Notes under the pieces: generated by a model
Told to the model about the DNA's origin: nothing
Database searches by the model: none
What the model saw: the letters and a program-made list of their open reading frames with translations, nothing else
Position numbers and translations under genes: made by a program
Assembly (NCBI GenBank): GCA_029262855.1
Contig: JAJCYP010000046.1
Location: forward strand, 42,385-106,384
Reading direction: 5' to 3'
From: Bacteroidota bacterium
GTDB lineage: Bacteria > Bacteroidota > Rhodothermia > Rhodothermales > UBA10348
DNA: 64,000 bases
Part shown: one piece after another, positions 19,001 to 28,537 of the stretch
Numbering within the stretch: position 1 is the stretch's first letter
How the letters are laid out: every line of letters begins with the position of its first letter

Positions 19001-22000
19001 GCAACTCGAAGTAGCGCCGGATCAATTCCTCGTAGTCCGGGGCGTAGCCACGTTCCAGGGCCCGGATCAGGTCACGTCTCAGTTGATCGGCCTGCTCCGA
19101 GGCTGACAGCTCATCCGGGCTCTGACGGCTGATCTGGTCAGCGGATTGGCTTTCCCGCTTACGCTCCCTGCCGCGTTCCTGAATGGACCTGGAAGCCTCC
19201 AACAGTCGAGTCAGGATCTGCTGCTGGCGCTGTACCGTCCGGCGCGAGAGTCTCTGTTGCTGCAACTCCTCGATGGTCTCCTGCATCTGCTCGGCGACCT
19301 TTTCCAGATCCCCCAGGGCCTCGTTCTCCAGGGAACGCTCGCGGCTGAGTTGACGGAGGTCCTGTCGGATCTTCTCTTGTTGTCCCCCCAGTTGACGCAG
19401 GCGCTGCTGCACGTCCTGAGAAAGGCGATTGCCCTGCATGTCGTTGAGCAGCTGCTGAACCTGCTGGTTCATCATCTGCTGCTGGCCCGCCATGTTCTGG
19501 AGTTGCTGCATCATCTGCTCCATGGACATGTTGCCACCCGAGCCCTGACCATTCATCATCTGGTCCAGCATATCGGCCAGCATGAGGGCGAGCTCGTTCA
19601 GATGCGTCATGGCCCCCTTCTGATGACCGGACGCTCGCCTGGCGGCGCGGTCGGTCATGGCGGCTGTCGCATCGGCCATCTCGCGCAAGGCCTCGCCGGC
19701 GTGCACCTGGACATCTCTCGACATCTGGGGGATGGAGCGGGAAAGCGACTGCAGGGAGTCTGAGACGTGACTGAGTCCCTCCGAAAGGCGAAGCTGCTGC
19801 TGTGCTGTCTGTCTCAGGCGAGGACTGTCGGCCGCCAACTGCTGGACCTCGGCCCGCAGGACCTCCTCGTCATTTGACAGGCCCAAGACATCGTCCAATG
19901 CCCGGCGAAGACCCGCCATGTTCATCTGCATCTGGGCGCCCTGCATACCCTCCTGCATTTCCTGAAGGCTCTGCTGGAGGTTTTGCAGATTCTGGCTCAT
20001 CTCCTGCTGCTGTTCCTGTGCCTTCTGGAAATCCTCGCTGCGCATCTGCTCAGCGTTCTCCCTCATTTCCTGGGGCATCTCCTTGTCGCGCGTGTCGTCG
20101 GCCAGCTCGTCCATCGACTCGTTGGGTGCCTTGTTGAGCTCCTCCATGCGCTCGGATATCTCCTCCAGCTTCTTCTCGAGCTGCTCCATTTCCTCGGCCG
20201 CACGTTCCTGCTCCCTGGCAAGGTCCTCGGCGCGCTCCTGACGTTCCTCGGCCGGCATGTCGCCTTCTGCCTTCAGGGGCTCCGTTTCCTCGGCCAGCTT
20301 CTCTTCGGTCTGCGCCAGGTCCTCCGCCCTGCGAGCCGCCTCCTCAAGATCCTGCTGCACGCGCATATTCTTGAACAGCTCCAGCGTACGCTCCATGCGT
20401 TGCTGGTAGAGGTTTTCGGAGAACTCGAACTCCTCCATCGCCTCCTGCATTTGCTGCTGGTTCATCTGCTCCATGGCCTCCTGAAGGTCCTTCAGGGCCT
20501 GCATCAATTCGGGCGTATTGATCTCCTCGGCCACCTCCCGGAGTTCCTCAAACATGTTCAGCGTCTCCTCGCTGACCAGGTCGTTCTGCGCCATCTCCTC
20601 GGTGAGCTCCTGCATCTGCTCCGCGATCTTCTCGACCGATTCCTCGAGCGCCTTCTGCTCCTCCATCAACTGACTGAGGGCTCGCTCGTCCTGCCATTCG
20701 GCCTCAGTCTTTGAGCGAAGCTCCTTCTGCAGTTCCTCAAACCGTTCTCGAAGACGCTGGGCCTCGTCCACGACTTCCTCAAGCCCGTCTTCGGCTTGAT
20801 CCTCCTTGTCGTCCAATTTCTCATACCGCTCAGCAAGCGAGGGCATGCGAAGCCGAAACACTGCTGTTCGGGCCGTTGAGGCCCCTGAATACGCGTTGTT
20901 GTCCGCGACTTCCAGGTAATAGAGGTAGACATCGCCCGGAACCGGATCCAATTCGGTATCCCGAATCAGGCCCCAATCGAATGACCCGGTCTGCTCGAGG
21001 GCCGTGGCGGCGGCGATAGGCAGCGGCATGACCATGAAGGAGTCCGAGGGCTCCCCGAAACGGCTCTCGTCAAGCCGGTAGTTCAGGTGCAATCGCGAGA
21101 AGCCGTAGTCATCCGACATCTGCCAGCCGAGGTCCACCAGGGCATACTCATCCAGATCGACCGATGGCTCAGGAGAGATGAATCGAATCGAGGGTGCGGC
21201 ATCCTGGGTGGCGCGGATACGGTACGCGATGGGATCTGCGTTGCGCACGCCGTCCACAGAGACGACCTCCAGTTTCCAGGTGTCCTCGCCGCGGACTGTG
21301 AACTGGCCCGTCCAGGACCGGCCACTTCCTGTCAGTTCGGTGGTGCGCCCGGAGCCAAAAAGCACGCTCGCCGACTCGATTTCCGGGCCGGTAAAGACCG
21401 CGTCCACCACTACACGGCTGCCCACGAGGGCGGTAACCGTTCCGTCATTGTCGGGTAGTCGGATGGGGGGGAGGCGCGTGTAGGCGGGATACCTCAACGA
21501 GGCGGACAACTGGGCCACCACGGGGCGGTCGGTGACCGAGAGGGTATACCAGGCGGACTCGAACCGTCCCGCGCGAACCCGGTAATCAAGGGTCTGGCGG
21601 AGGTTGACCAGGCCGTAGGTCGCCGCTGGGGCGCTGGACATCGCCACCGTCTCCGAGACTGACTCGTTGGCGTAGCGGTACTCCAGCCACACGTCGTCAG
21701 GAAATTCGATGCCGCTCAGGGTAGCAGAAATTTCAACGTCGGCGCCCTTGACGACGGCGGCATCTCCAGGCGCAACAGCGACGGAGAAGGGCAGGGGCTC
21801 CTCGAATTCTGTACTCGGCGAGAGGAGTCTCCAGGTGGCGTCGTTGAACTGACTCCCCCAGAGGAGTACCGCGGCCAAGAGAGCCACGACCGGCAATGTC
21901 GCGAGCCTGCCTGCACTTCGAACCCGGGCAAAGTCTTCCACGCGTTCCACCGGGACGGCGGCCAGTTCCGAGCCCAATCGCGTGGCGGCTTCGGCCACGA

Positions 22001-22385
22001 GCGGTGCAGGCGCGTCCGAATGGCGTCCGTCCAGCAACTGAAGCATGTTCAGAAGTCGGTCTCGAACGTCCGGAAACGCCTGGCCCACCCGAATCGCAAC
22101 CGCGTCGTCCGAAAGTCCGGGCAGAATGCCGACCCACCGCAGGATCGGGAAAACCACAAAGAAGAGCGTCAGGCCGACCAGAAGCAGCGAGGCGCCTGCA
22201 GCCACCGCCATTCGCCCTCCAGCCGGAAGGCGGAAGAGCGCCTCGACACTGCTGGCTACCACCCAGTAGAGGCAGCCCGCAGCCAGCAGCACGAGCAGGC
22301 CAGCTCCCAGTTCGCCGAGCGCGAGGCGTCGTCGTGCCTGGGCGAGTCTGTTCTGGATGGTATCGTTCTTCCGGGAGTCGGGCAT
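18966..22385 (-). CDS. Very large DUF4175-type coiled-coil membrane protein
   Basis: A 1139-residue protein. Three membrane helices lie in the first about 180 residues (LGAGLLVLLAAGCLYWVVA, MAVAAGASLLLVGLTLFFVV and LATLPVVALLAAVLLWG). A beta-rich region of about 190-500 follows, with immunoglobulin-like strands (PFSVAVAPGDAAVVKGADVEI). Then comes a roughly 580-residue, extremely Gln/Glu/Met-rich coiled coil with many QQMQ, EEMEQL and QMQE repeats. This matches the DUF4175 layout of Bacteroidota. The periplasmic domain and long coiled coil suggest a scaffold, but no function is established. Its stop overlaps the DCC gene; its start is divergent from glgC. Confidence 0.85.
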   Translation of the reverse strand: MPDSRKNDTIQNRLAQARRRLALGELGAGLLVLLAAGCLYWVVASSVEALFRLPAGGRMAVAAGASLLLVGLTLFFVVFPILRWVGILPGLSDDAVAIRVGQAFPDVRDRLLNMLQLLDGRHSDAPAPLVAEAATRLGSELAAVPVERVEDFARVRSAGRLATLPVVALLAAVLLWGSQFNDATWRLLSPSTEFEEPLPFSVAVAPGDAAVVKGADVEISATLSGIEFPDDVWLEYRYANESVSETVAMSSAPAATYGLVNLRQTLDYRVRAGRFESAWYTLSVTDRPVVAQLSASLRYPAYTRLPPIRLPDNDGTVTALVGSRVVVDAVFTGPEIESASVLFGSGRTTELTGSGRSWTGQFTVRGEDTWKLEVVSVDGVRNADPIAYRIRATQDAAPSIRFISPEPSVDLDEYALVDLGWQMSDDYGFSRLHLNYRLDESRFGEPSDSFMVMPLPIAAATALEQTGSFDWGLIRDTELDPVPGDVYLYYLEVADNNAYSGASTARTAVFRLRMPSLAERYEKLDDKEDQAEDGLEEVVDEAQRLRERFEELQKELRSKTEAEWQDERALSQLMEEQKALEESVEKIAEQMQELTEEMAQNDLVSEETLNMFEELREVAEEINTPELMQALKDLQEAMEQMNQQQMQEAMEEFEFSENLYQQRMERTLELFKNMRVQQDLEEAARRAEDLAQTEEKLAEETEPLKAEGDMPAEERQERAEDLAREQERAAEEMEQLEKKLEEISERMEELNKAPNESMDELADDTRDKEMPQEMRENAEQMRSEDFQKAQEQQQEMSQNLQNLQQSLQEMQEGMQGAQMQMNMAGLRRALDDVLGLSNDEEVLRAEVQQLAADSPRLRQTAQQQLRLSEGLSHVSDSLQSLSRSIPQMSRDVQVHAGEALREMADATAAMTDRAARRASGHQKGAMTHLNELALMLADMLDQMMNGQGSGGNMSMEQMMQQLQNMAGQQQMMNQQVQQLLNDMQGNRLSQDVQQRLRQLGGQQEKIRQDLRQLSRERSLENEALGDLEKVAEQMQETIEELQQQRLSRRTVQRQQQILTRLLEASRSIQERGRERKRESQSADQISRQSPDELSASEQADQLRRDLIRALERGYAPDYEELIRRYFELLSQQGQPPQGQ

Positions 22386-22480
22386 AGGTGTGGCGTCAGG
22401 TCAACCGATGTACAGGAGGCGAACCATCTGGTTTCGGGCAATAATCCCGCCCATTTGACGGAAGGATCACCCGCCGCGTC

Positions 22481-22509
22481 TTGTGGCAATTGGCGTTCGC
22501 CCGTAGAAT
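22481..22509 (+). promoter_or_regulatory. Candidate sigma70-like promoter for glgC
   Basis: TTGTGG (22481-22486), a 17-base spacer and TAGAAT (22504-22509), 24 bases ahead of the glgC ATG. The match to consensus is moderate, and it lies in the 148-base gap between glgC and the divergent DUF4175 gene. Confidence 0.35.
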
Positions 22510-22533
22510 CCATCATCGCAATCAGAGGCACAC

Positions 22534-23802
22534 ATGGAATCCACCGTAGGGATCATTCTCGGAGGCGGCGCGGGCTCCCGCCTCTTCCCACTAACCGATC
22601 ATCGAGCGAAGCCGGCGGTGCCACTTGCGGGCAAGTACCGCCTGATTGACATCCCGGTGTCGAATTGTATCAACTCGGGCGTCGAGAAAATTTTCGTCCT
22701 GACGCAGTTCAACTCGGCAAGTCTGAATCGGCACATTGCCCAGACCTATCGATTCGATCGGTTTCGGCAGGGTTTCGTTTCCATTCTGGCCGCGGAGCAG
22801 ACGCCTCAGTCGGGCGACTGGTTTCAGGGAACGGCCGACGCGGTCAGACAGTGCCTGAGGCACGTCAATACCTATCGCAGGGACCACGTGCTCATTCTTT
22901 CCGGGGATCAACTCTACACGATGGATTACCGCAAGCTGGCGGCCCATCACATGGAGAGCGGGGCGGACATTACGCTCGCCACGATCCCGGTCAATGCCGC
23001 CGATGCCCCCGGATTCGGGATTCTGAAGACGAACGACAAGGGACTCGTCACCGAATTCCACGAGAAGCCTGCCTCTGACGCGTTGGCCGGTAAGGAGAGC
23101 GCGGTCTCCAAGGCGATGGAGGATCAGGGCCGGGTATACCTGGCTTCGATGGGCATCTATCTGTTTACCGCCGACGTCCTGGACCGCCTCCTGGCCGAGG
23201 ATCCAACGGCGAATGATTTTGGCAAGGGAATCATCCCGAGTGCCATTGAGAACGTGAAGGTCTCCAGCTATCCCTTTGAGGGCTACTGGAGCGACATCGG
23301 AACGATTCGAAGCTTCTTCGATGCCAACCTGATGCTGGCCCGGAAGCAGCCGGACTTCGACATCTACAATCCTCGCTTTCCCATCTACACGAACGCGCGG
23401 ATGCTTCCGCCGGCGAAGATCGAGAGTTCGTTCATTCAGGAGTCGATCATTGCCGAGAGCAGCGTAATTCTGAACGCCCAGATTTCGAATTCGGTCATCG
23501 GGCTGCGCTCCTTCATTGGATACAACACCACCCTCAAGAACACCGTGTTCATGGGGGGTGACTACTTTCCGTGGCACGACCCCAACGAGCGGGAGACGGT
23601 CGAAGGACCCGAGCGCCCCGGCGTCGGTGAGGACTCCTACATCGAGGGCGCCATCGTGGATCGCAACGTTTCGATTGGGAAGCGGTGCATCATCAAGAAC
23701 CGCGACAACGTGCAGGAGTTGGACGGCGACGGATTCTATATCCGGGACGGGATTGTGGTTATTCCAAAGAACGCGACGATTCCCGACGACACCATCATCT
23801 GA
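22534..23802 (+). CDS. glgC: Glucose-1-phosphate adenylyltransferase (ADP-glucose pyrophosphorylase)
   Basis: A 422-residue enzyme making ADP-glucose from glucose-1-phosphate and ATP, the first committed step of glycogen synthesis. The N-terminal nucleotidyltransferase motif GGGAGSRLFPLT (11-22), KYRLIDIPVSNCINSG and the catalytic SGDQLYTMDY (Asp at about 127) are intact; the effector-region motif GYWSDIGT follows. The left-handed beta-helix C terminus (SFIQESIIAESSVILNAQIS, SVIGLRSFIG, VGEDSYIEGAIVDRNVSIG) matches the plant and cyanobacterial subfamily rather than E. coli GlgC. No full-length GlgA or GlgB is in this window. The small lipoprotein gene follows after 23 bases. Confidence 0.95.
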   Translation: MESTVGIILGGGAGSRLFPLTDHRAKPAVPLAGKYRLIDIPVSNCINSGVEKIFVLTQFNSASLNRHIAQTYRFDRFRQGFVSILAAEQTPQSGDWFQGTADAVRQCLRHVNTYRRDHVLILSGDQLYTMDYRKLAAHHMESGADITLATIPVNAADAPGFGILKTNDKGLVTEFHEKPASDALAGKESAVSKAMEDQGRVYLASMGIYLFTADVLDRLLAEDPTANDFGKGIIPSAIENVKVSSYPFEGYWSDIGTIRSFFDANLMLARKQPDFDIYNPRFPIYTNARMLPPAKIESSFIQESIIAESSVILNAQISNSVIGLRSFIGYNTTLKNTVFMGGDYFPWHDPNERETVEGPERPGVGEDSYIEGAIVDRNVSIGKRCIIKNRDNVQELDGDGFYIRDGIVVIPKNATIPDDTII

Positions 23803-23825
23803 ACCGAATTCAGGTCTGCTTTCCC

Positions 23826-24332
23826 ATGCGTCTAAAGAACGTTTCTGCCCTCCTCGTCCTGTTGATCGTGTTCTCCGGATGCCGCATGTACGGGGGCCAC
23901 GGGTCAGAGGAGGCCATGTACGCCCAGATTCAGGAGGCTCTCGAGCGTTACGAAGATCGCGCAGACCGGCTTCAGGGTGACTACGATGCGCTGAATCGGG
24001 CTACTTCGAGGCGGCCGATGCTTGTGCCGGAAGCCGTCGCCCTGGCGGCCCTTCAGACAGCCCAGCAGTCAACGCTGGCCTTTCACCGGGAGACGGCCGC
24101 CTCGGTCGGCGAGGGTTCGTCTTACCGTACCCTCTCGCGGGCATTGGGGGCCATGATCACACAGCAACAGATCATCGAGGATCAGTATGATCGCATTGCG
24201 GCGCGCATACTTGATCGGACAGATCTTGACAGGGGACCTGAGGCGCTCTACTCAACCGTCCCCGCCAGGATGGCCAGAATCGAAGGCGACCTTCAGCAGA
24301 TTTCCATCAGGGACGCCCTTCAGGAAAACTGA
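23826..24332 (+). CDS. Small predicted lipoprotein
   Basis: A 168-residue protein with a hydrophobic N-terminal segment (ALLVLLIVFSGC) ending in a lipobox, then an alpha-helical, charged mature part (EEAMYAQIQEALERYEDRAD, QQQIIEDQYDRIAARILDRT). It looks like a helical periplasmic lipoprotein with no recognised family. The ATG at 23826 places the lipobox at a normal distance; a longer open frame begins inside glgC. It lies 23 bases after glgC and 71 bases before the TonB-dependent receptor gene, so it may be cotranscribed with either. Confidence 0.65.
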   Translation: MRLKNVSALLVLLIVFSGCRMYGGHGSEEAMYAQIQEALERYEDRADRLQGDYDALNRATSRRPMLVPEAVALAALQTAQQSTLAFHRETAASVGEGSSYRTLSRALGAMITQQQIIEDQYDRIAARILDRTDLDRGPEALYSTVPARMARIEGDLQQISIRDALQEN

Positions 24333-24403
24333 AGGACAAATGCCCCGTTCGTACGGAACTGGCGGTTCCAGGGACCGGTAACGCGCAGCAGTTCAGATCA
24401 CCC

Positions 24404-26449
24404 ATGGTACCTGTGGAGAGTTACGTCAAGTCAGCGCTCCTGACGATACTGCTCGTCTTGACCGTGTCTCCCTCAGGGAAGGCGCGGGCACAGACAGGCT
24501 CGACTGAATCGGACTCGCTCCGATTCTACGAGCTCTCCGAAATTGTCGTGGGCGGTACTCCTGAGGCCATGGCCCGCGTGGGTTCGGTCCGCCGGGTCCC
24601 GCTGGCCGACATTGTCCGGACCGATGCTGCGGACATTGCGGGTCTGACCCGGCTGCTGCCTTCGGCCCATCTTCAGACCAACTCGCGTGGAGAGTCGCTG
24701 ATCTATCTGCGCGGTTCGGGCGAGCGGCAGGTGGCGATCTTCCTGGACGGCGCCTTGCTCAATGTGCCCTGGGACAACCGCGTTGATCTCTCGGTGCTTC
24801 CTGCCTCGATTCTCGGGGGAATGCAGGTGACCGAAGGGGCAGGAAGCGTGCTTTACGGCACGAACGTCCTCGGCGGTGTTGTGGATCTATCCACCCGGTC
24901 TCTGCTGGGCGACGGCAGCCTGACCGAGGCCACGATTGCCGGCGGAACAGGCGCGTACGGCCGGCTGGATGCCATGCACGTCAGGCGAAGGGGCAAGAAC
25001 TCACTGATAGCGTCCGTCGGTGCAAGCAGGACGGATGGCTTCACGCTGGGGACCAATGTGGATCTGGACTTCAGTGAGACGAATGACGGCCTCCGAATGA
25101 ACACGGACCGGAGAATGGGCCATGCCTACGTCCGGGCCGGCCGTTCCTGGGCAAAGGGCCAACTCGGGGTCAGCCTGTTGCACGTCGATGCCCGGAAGGG
25201 CGTGGCCCCGGAGGGGCACCTGGATCCGGCCAGTGGCGATGTTCGATTCTGGCGCTACCCCGAGTGGACGACCTCCATGGCCGCCGCAAACCTTCGATTG
25301 GATTTGGCCTGCGGGAAGGTCCTCCGGGGTTCGGCGTGGTTGACGCGCTTCGAGCAGCGGATCGAGCAGTATCTCAGCGGGGACTACAGTGATCTCTCCG
25401 CGACGCAGGAGGATCGTGACATCACTTTGGGAATGCGAACGGTCCTGGAGCAGCCACTGTTTGCCGGGACGCTCCGGTCCGCCTTCAACCTGCTCATCTC
25501 CGGGCACGATCAGCGTAAGGGCACGGTCGACTCAGGTACGCCGCAGGAGGGCGCCCAGGTTCTTCTGGGCCCGTCAGCGAGGTACGGACAGTACACCCTC
25601 AGTGCCGGGACGGAGTACGGTGTTCGGGCGCGGGAAACCCGGTTTGTGCTCGGGTTCAACGTTGACCATTTTGCGCCGACCGAAACAGCGGACAAGCCCC
25701 GGGGTGATGCGTTCTCGGCCTGGGGCGCGACGGCCAGCCTGGAGAGGCCTCTTGGTACTTCCACGGTTCTGCAGGCGACCATAGGCCGGAAGGTGCGTTT
25801 CCCGACGATGCGCGAGTTGTATGGCACCGCACTGAATCGCTTCCTCCTCAACAACGACCTCAGCCCGGAGTCTGCACTTCTGGCTGACGTCGGACTGCGA
25901 CACGAGGGGTCACTCGGCTCCATGGAACTGACTGCTTTCGTCAACCGAACGCGCGATACCATCGACCAACGAAACGTGGACATCGATGGCGAGCGGCGGC
26001 GGGAGCGTATCAATCTGGACGGAAGTCGGGTGCTGGGCATCGAAGCCGTGGGCGACCTGACGCTGGACGCGCCGGTTTCGGTTCGCTACTCGCTCACGAT
26101 GACCGATGCGGTGGTGTTTGGCGATGCCGACCGCGACAGACTGGTGGAGAAGCCGAATGTGCTGGCGACGGTGACGCTCGTAACCACCGCGGTTCGGGGG
26201 AGCACACTCTCCGCCGAGGCCGTGTATACCGGGCGCGCATACGGTCTCGATCCCGCGAACGAACTTGTTGGGCTCCCGAAGGTCCTCCAACTCCACGTTC
26301 GGGCCTCAAGGCGGTATTACAGCTCCTCCGGATTGTTCGTCGAGTTGTTCGTCCGTGTCGACAATCTGACCGACCGCTCCGTACTGCCGCAGCTGGGTTT
26401 GCCGGGGCCGGGACGAATGGTTCAGGCCGGTCTGAGCGCGGCCTTCTAG
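24404..26449 (+). CDS. TonB-dependent outer-membrane receptor
   Basis: A 681-residue protein: signal peptide (LLTILLVLTVSPSGKARAQ), a TonB-box-like segment (YELSEIVVGG), a plug domain (about 50-160, with LQTNSRGESLIYLRGSG, VAIFLDGALLNVPWDNRVDL and GAGSVLYGTNVLGGVVDL) and a 22-strand-type barrel ending in the aromatic-terminated AGLSAAF. It belongs to the vitamin-B12/siderophore receptor superfamily; the ligand cannot be deduced. No binding protein, ABC importer or cobalamin-riboswitch-like structure is seen next to it (71-base leader), so iron, cobalamin or another substrate are all possible. It converges on the HDOD gene with six bases between. Confidence 0.9.
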   Translation: MVPVESYVKSALLTILLVLTVSPSGKARAQTGSTESDSLRFYELSEIVVGGTPEAMARVGSVRRVPLADIVRTDAADIAGLTRLLPSAHLQTNSRGESLIYLRGSGERQVAIFLDGALLNVPWDNRVDLSVLPASILGGMQVTEGAGSVLYGTNVLGGVVDLSTRSLLGDGSLTEATIAGGTGAYGRLDAMHVRRRGKNSLIASVGASRTDGFTLGTNVDLDFSETNDGLRMNTDRRMGHAYVRAGRSWAKGQLGVSLLHVDARKGVAPEGHLDPASGDVRFWRYPEWTTSMAAANLRLDLACGKVLRGSAWLTRFEQRIEQYLSGDYSDLSATQEDRDITLGMRTVLEQPLFAGTLRSAFNLLISGHDQRKGTVDSGTPQEGAQVLLGPSARYGQYTLSAGTEYGVRARETRFVLGFNVDHFAPTETADKPRGDAFSAWGATASLERPLGTSTVLQATIGRKVRFPTMRELYGTALNRFLLNNDLSPESALLADVGLRHEGSLGSMELTAFVNRTRDTIDQRNVDIDGERRRERINLDGSRVLGIEAVGDLTLDAPVSVRYSLTMTDAVVFGDADRDRLVEKPNVLATVTLVTTAVRGSTLSAEAVYTGRAYGLDPANELVGLPKVLQLHVRASRRYYSSSGLFVELFVRVDNLTDRSVLPQLGLPGPGRMVQAGLSAAF

Positions 26450-26455
26450 TCGGAA

Positions 26456-27343
26456 TTATTCGAGCGCCAGATCGCCGGCGAGAAGCGCGATGTGGTTGTT
26501 GACGTTCTTACGCTCCTCGGAAATACGGGCCGCAACATGACTGGCCTGCTTGCCGCGCATGCGGGCGAGGACGTGAAGGGCCGCTTTCGCTTCGAAGGCA
26601 AGGTTGGGCGCATTTCTCAGGCAAAGTTGCTCGGTGGCCGAAACGGCTACCCCGACCACCAGTGCGACGTCGCGCAGCGTGGCGTCTTTCAGCCTGCCCG
26701 GGGCCTCGAGCGAACTGACCACCTGGACCAGGTCATCCGGCATTTGCCACTCGGTCAGGGCCAGGCCACTGGCTTGCGCGTGGTCAATACCCACGACACT
26801 GCGTTCTATGGAGGCGTCAGGAAAGGGTTTGGCCGATCCGGATCGACAAAGATGGGTGTACTGTTCGCCGAAATTGAAAAGCAGTACCAGGCGACCACTG
26901 GTGTGCAGCAGCCCGGCGGAATAACACGCACCGGCGTCATCCAGGCCTAATTCCTCAGCAATGATCCGGCCGTACATGGCGGCACCAAGGCTCAACTGCA
27001 TGAGGTCGGTGAAGAGCTGTTGTGCGGCGCGATTGCCCACCATGTCTGCCAGTTTCAGGAAGGACGCGGTGAGGACAAGGTTGGCCACGTCCTCGAATCC
27101 GAGGAGGTACACGGCCTTCCTGAGGTCGGAGACCTGTCGCCGGACGCCATAGAAGGCTGAGTTGACCCGGCGCAATACGGTCGCGGCCATCATGGGATCG
27201 GCGGCGATGACATCTGCGAGAAGGTCCGTGGATTGATTGCCTGAGCGCACGAGGCGGTTAACCTCGCGGACGGTGGACGACATCGGGGGGAACTCGAGGT
27301 CGAGACCGGATCTACCGGGGGAATGAGTGGCGCGTTCCTGCAT
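26456..27343 (-). CDS. HDOD-domain protein
   Basis: A 295-residue protein made almost entirely of one HDOD domain: the FPPMSSTVREVNRLV start, ADPMMAATVLRRVNSAFYG (the typical D-P-x-L-x-x-R-L-L-R-x-x-N-S-x-x-Y block), LRKAVYLLGFEDVANLVL and the following helices. HDOD proteins are HD-related but lack the phosphohydrolase residues and act in signalling, often with two-component systems or cyclic-di-GMP. No second domain is present. It converges on the TonB-receptor gene. Confidence 0.85.
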   Translation of the reverse strand: MQERATHSPGRSGLDLEFPPMSSTVREVNRLVRSGNQSTDLLADVIAADPMMAATVLRRVNSAFYGVRRQVSDLRKAVYLLGFEDVANLVLTASFLKLADMVGNRAAQQLFTDLMQLSLGAAMYGRIIAEELGLDDAGACYSAGLLHTSGRLVLLFNFGEQYTHLCRSGSAKPFPDASIERSVVGIDHAQASGLALTEWQMPDDLVQVVSSLEAPGRLKDATLRDVALVVGVAVSATEQLCLRNAPNLAFEAKAALHVLARMRGKQASHVAARISEERKNVNNHIALLAGDLALE

Positions 27344-27411
27344 TGGAGACTGTTGTCAACAGCAGTTATCGGCCATCCCCGGTTCATCGAAAGCCCGCAA
27401 TGCCCGAAAAG

Positions 27412-27708
27412 TCAGCCGATGACGTGGTGGCTGGCAGCGAAAGGGGGAGCGGCGAAGAGCGCCCGGGTCCGAATCCAGATGGCTCGGAAAAACGCTGTGT
27501 CCCGGTAGGCTGCAAGGGCGTCGGCTGATTCCCACCTTGAGTGGGTGGTAACAATGTTCGGATACCGGGCATCCACCCAGAGCTCCAGGGACAGGCAGCC
27601 CGGAGAAGCCCGGATCACGGGAGAGGCCTCCGCAAAAATGGCGTGGAACGCGTCAACAGCCTCTCGGCGGAGCGTGAGCCGGACGATTCGGATAATGGGC
27701 TCAGCCAT
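27412..27708 (-). CDS. Antibiotic biosynthesis monooxygenase (ABM) domain protein
   Basis: A 98-residue ferredoxin-like dimer-type protein with IIRIVRLTLRREAVDAFHAI at the start, GCLSLELWVDARYPNIVTTH in the middle and WESADALAAYRDTAFFRAIW at the end, an ABM/quinol-monooxygenase pattern. The substrate is unknown. The ATG at 27708 overlaps the pyrF stop by eight bases, so they are translationally linked; the open frame extending further upstream to 27798 lies inside pyrF and is not conserved. Confidence 0.8.
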   Translation of the reverse strand: MAEPIIRIVRLTLRREAVDAFHAIFAEASPVIRASPGCLSLELWVDARYPNIVTTHSRWESADALAAYRDTAFFRAIWIRTRALFAAPPFAASHHVIG

Positions 27709-28537
27709 GGGTAGGCAGGGGCGAGAGGCGAAGCGCGCCTGCAGCCTCAGCCGCGGCCGCGCCGGCCGCGGTGGCGAAGTCCGGGCCGGACGAGGCATAG
27801 CAGATGGCCCGGCTCGAGTTCACGATGGTCAGTCCGGGAACAGCCCCTGAACACTGGATGACGTCTGCTGCGCTGCCGCCCTGGGCGCCGACTCCTGGAA
27901 TCAGGAACGGTGTCGTGGGAGCCGCTTGCCGAAGGCGGGTCATGGCGTCGAGATCTGAAGCGCCCACCACAAAGCCGACGGTGCCTTCCGTGTCGCGATC
28001 CCACTCGACGGCCTTCTCTGCCACACGCTGATAGAGCGGGGAGCCATCGACGACGATATCCTGAAGGTCTGTTCGGCCCGGGTTCGAGGTCCGAATCAGT
28101 AGAAAGGCCGCGTGACTGGCGTCAGAGAGAAAAGGCAGGACGCTGTCGCGTCCCATGTAGGGGCTCACGGTGATGGAGTCGAAACCCATGTCGTCCAGCG
28201 CGGAGGCCGCGTAGAACCGGGCAGAATTTCCGATATCACCCCGTTTCGCGTCTGCAATCGTGACCGTCCCCTCCGGCACGGCACGCAGCACCCGGCGCAA
28301 GACCGAAAACCCCTGATCGCCCAATCGCTCGAAGAACGCGAAGTTGAGCTTGTAAGCCGAAGCGTGCTCGGCGGTGGCCTCAACGATTCCCCGGCAAAAG
28401 AACTCGACGGCAGACTCTGGGCCGCGAGACCGCTTGATGTGCTCCGGGATTCGTTCCAAATCGGGGTCCAGACCCACGCAAAGTGCAGATCCTGTGTCGA
28501 TATGGGCGGCGGTCAGGCGGTCGCGGAATGTCGGCAT
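27701..28537 (-). CDS. pyrF: Orotidine 5'-phosphate decarboxylase (type 2)
   Basis: A 278-residue enzyme of the longer bacterial PyrF subfamily, decarboxylating OMP to UMP in pyrimidine synthesis. The catalytic motif DAKRGDI is at 96-102 (Asp96, Lys98, Asp101). SALCVGLDPDLERIP marks the N terminus, and the phosphate-binding loop is GVGAQGGSAADV near 215-226. No other pyr gene is adjacent. Its 3' end overlaps the ABM gene; its start is divergent from the acyl-CoA dehydrogenase gene across 144 bases that contain a short inverted repeat, AGCGAAAATTCGCT, at 28614-28627. Confidence 0.95.
   Translation of the reverse strand: MPTFRDRLTAAHIDTGSALCVGLDPDLERIPEHIKRSRGPESAVEFFCRGIVEATAEHASAYKLNFAFFERLGDQGFSVLRRVLRAVPEGTVTIADAKRGDIGNSARFYAASALDDMGFDSITVSPYMGRDSVLPFLSDASHAAFLLIRTSNPGRTDLQDIVVDGSPLYQRVAEKAVEWDRDTEGTVGFVVGASDLDAMTRLRQAAPTTPFLIPGVGAQGGSAADVIQCSGAVPGLTIVNSSRAICYASSGPDFATAAGAAAAEAAGALRLSPLPTHG

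Noticed and set aside
24333..24403. Possible cobalamin riboswitch before the TonB-dependent receptor
   Set aside because: Only 71 bases are available and no B12-box-like or long paired structure is visible; a short GGAAC/GTTCC pair is too small.
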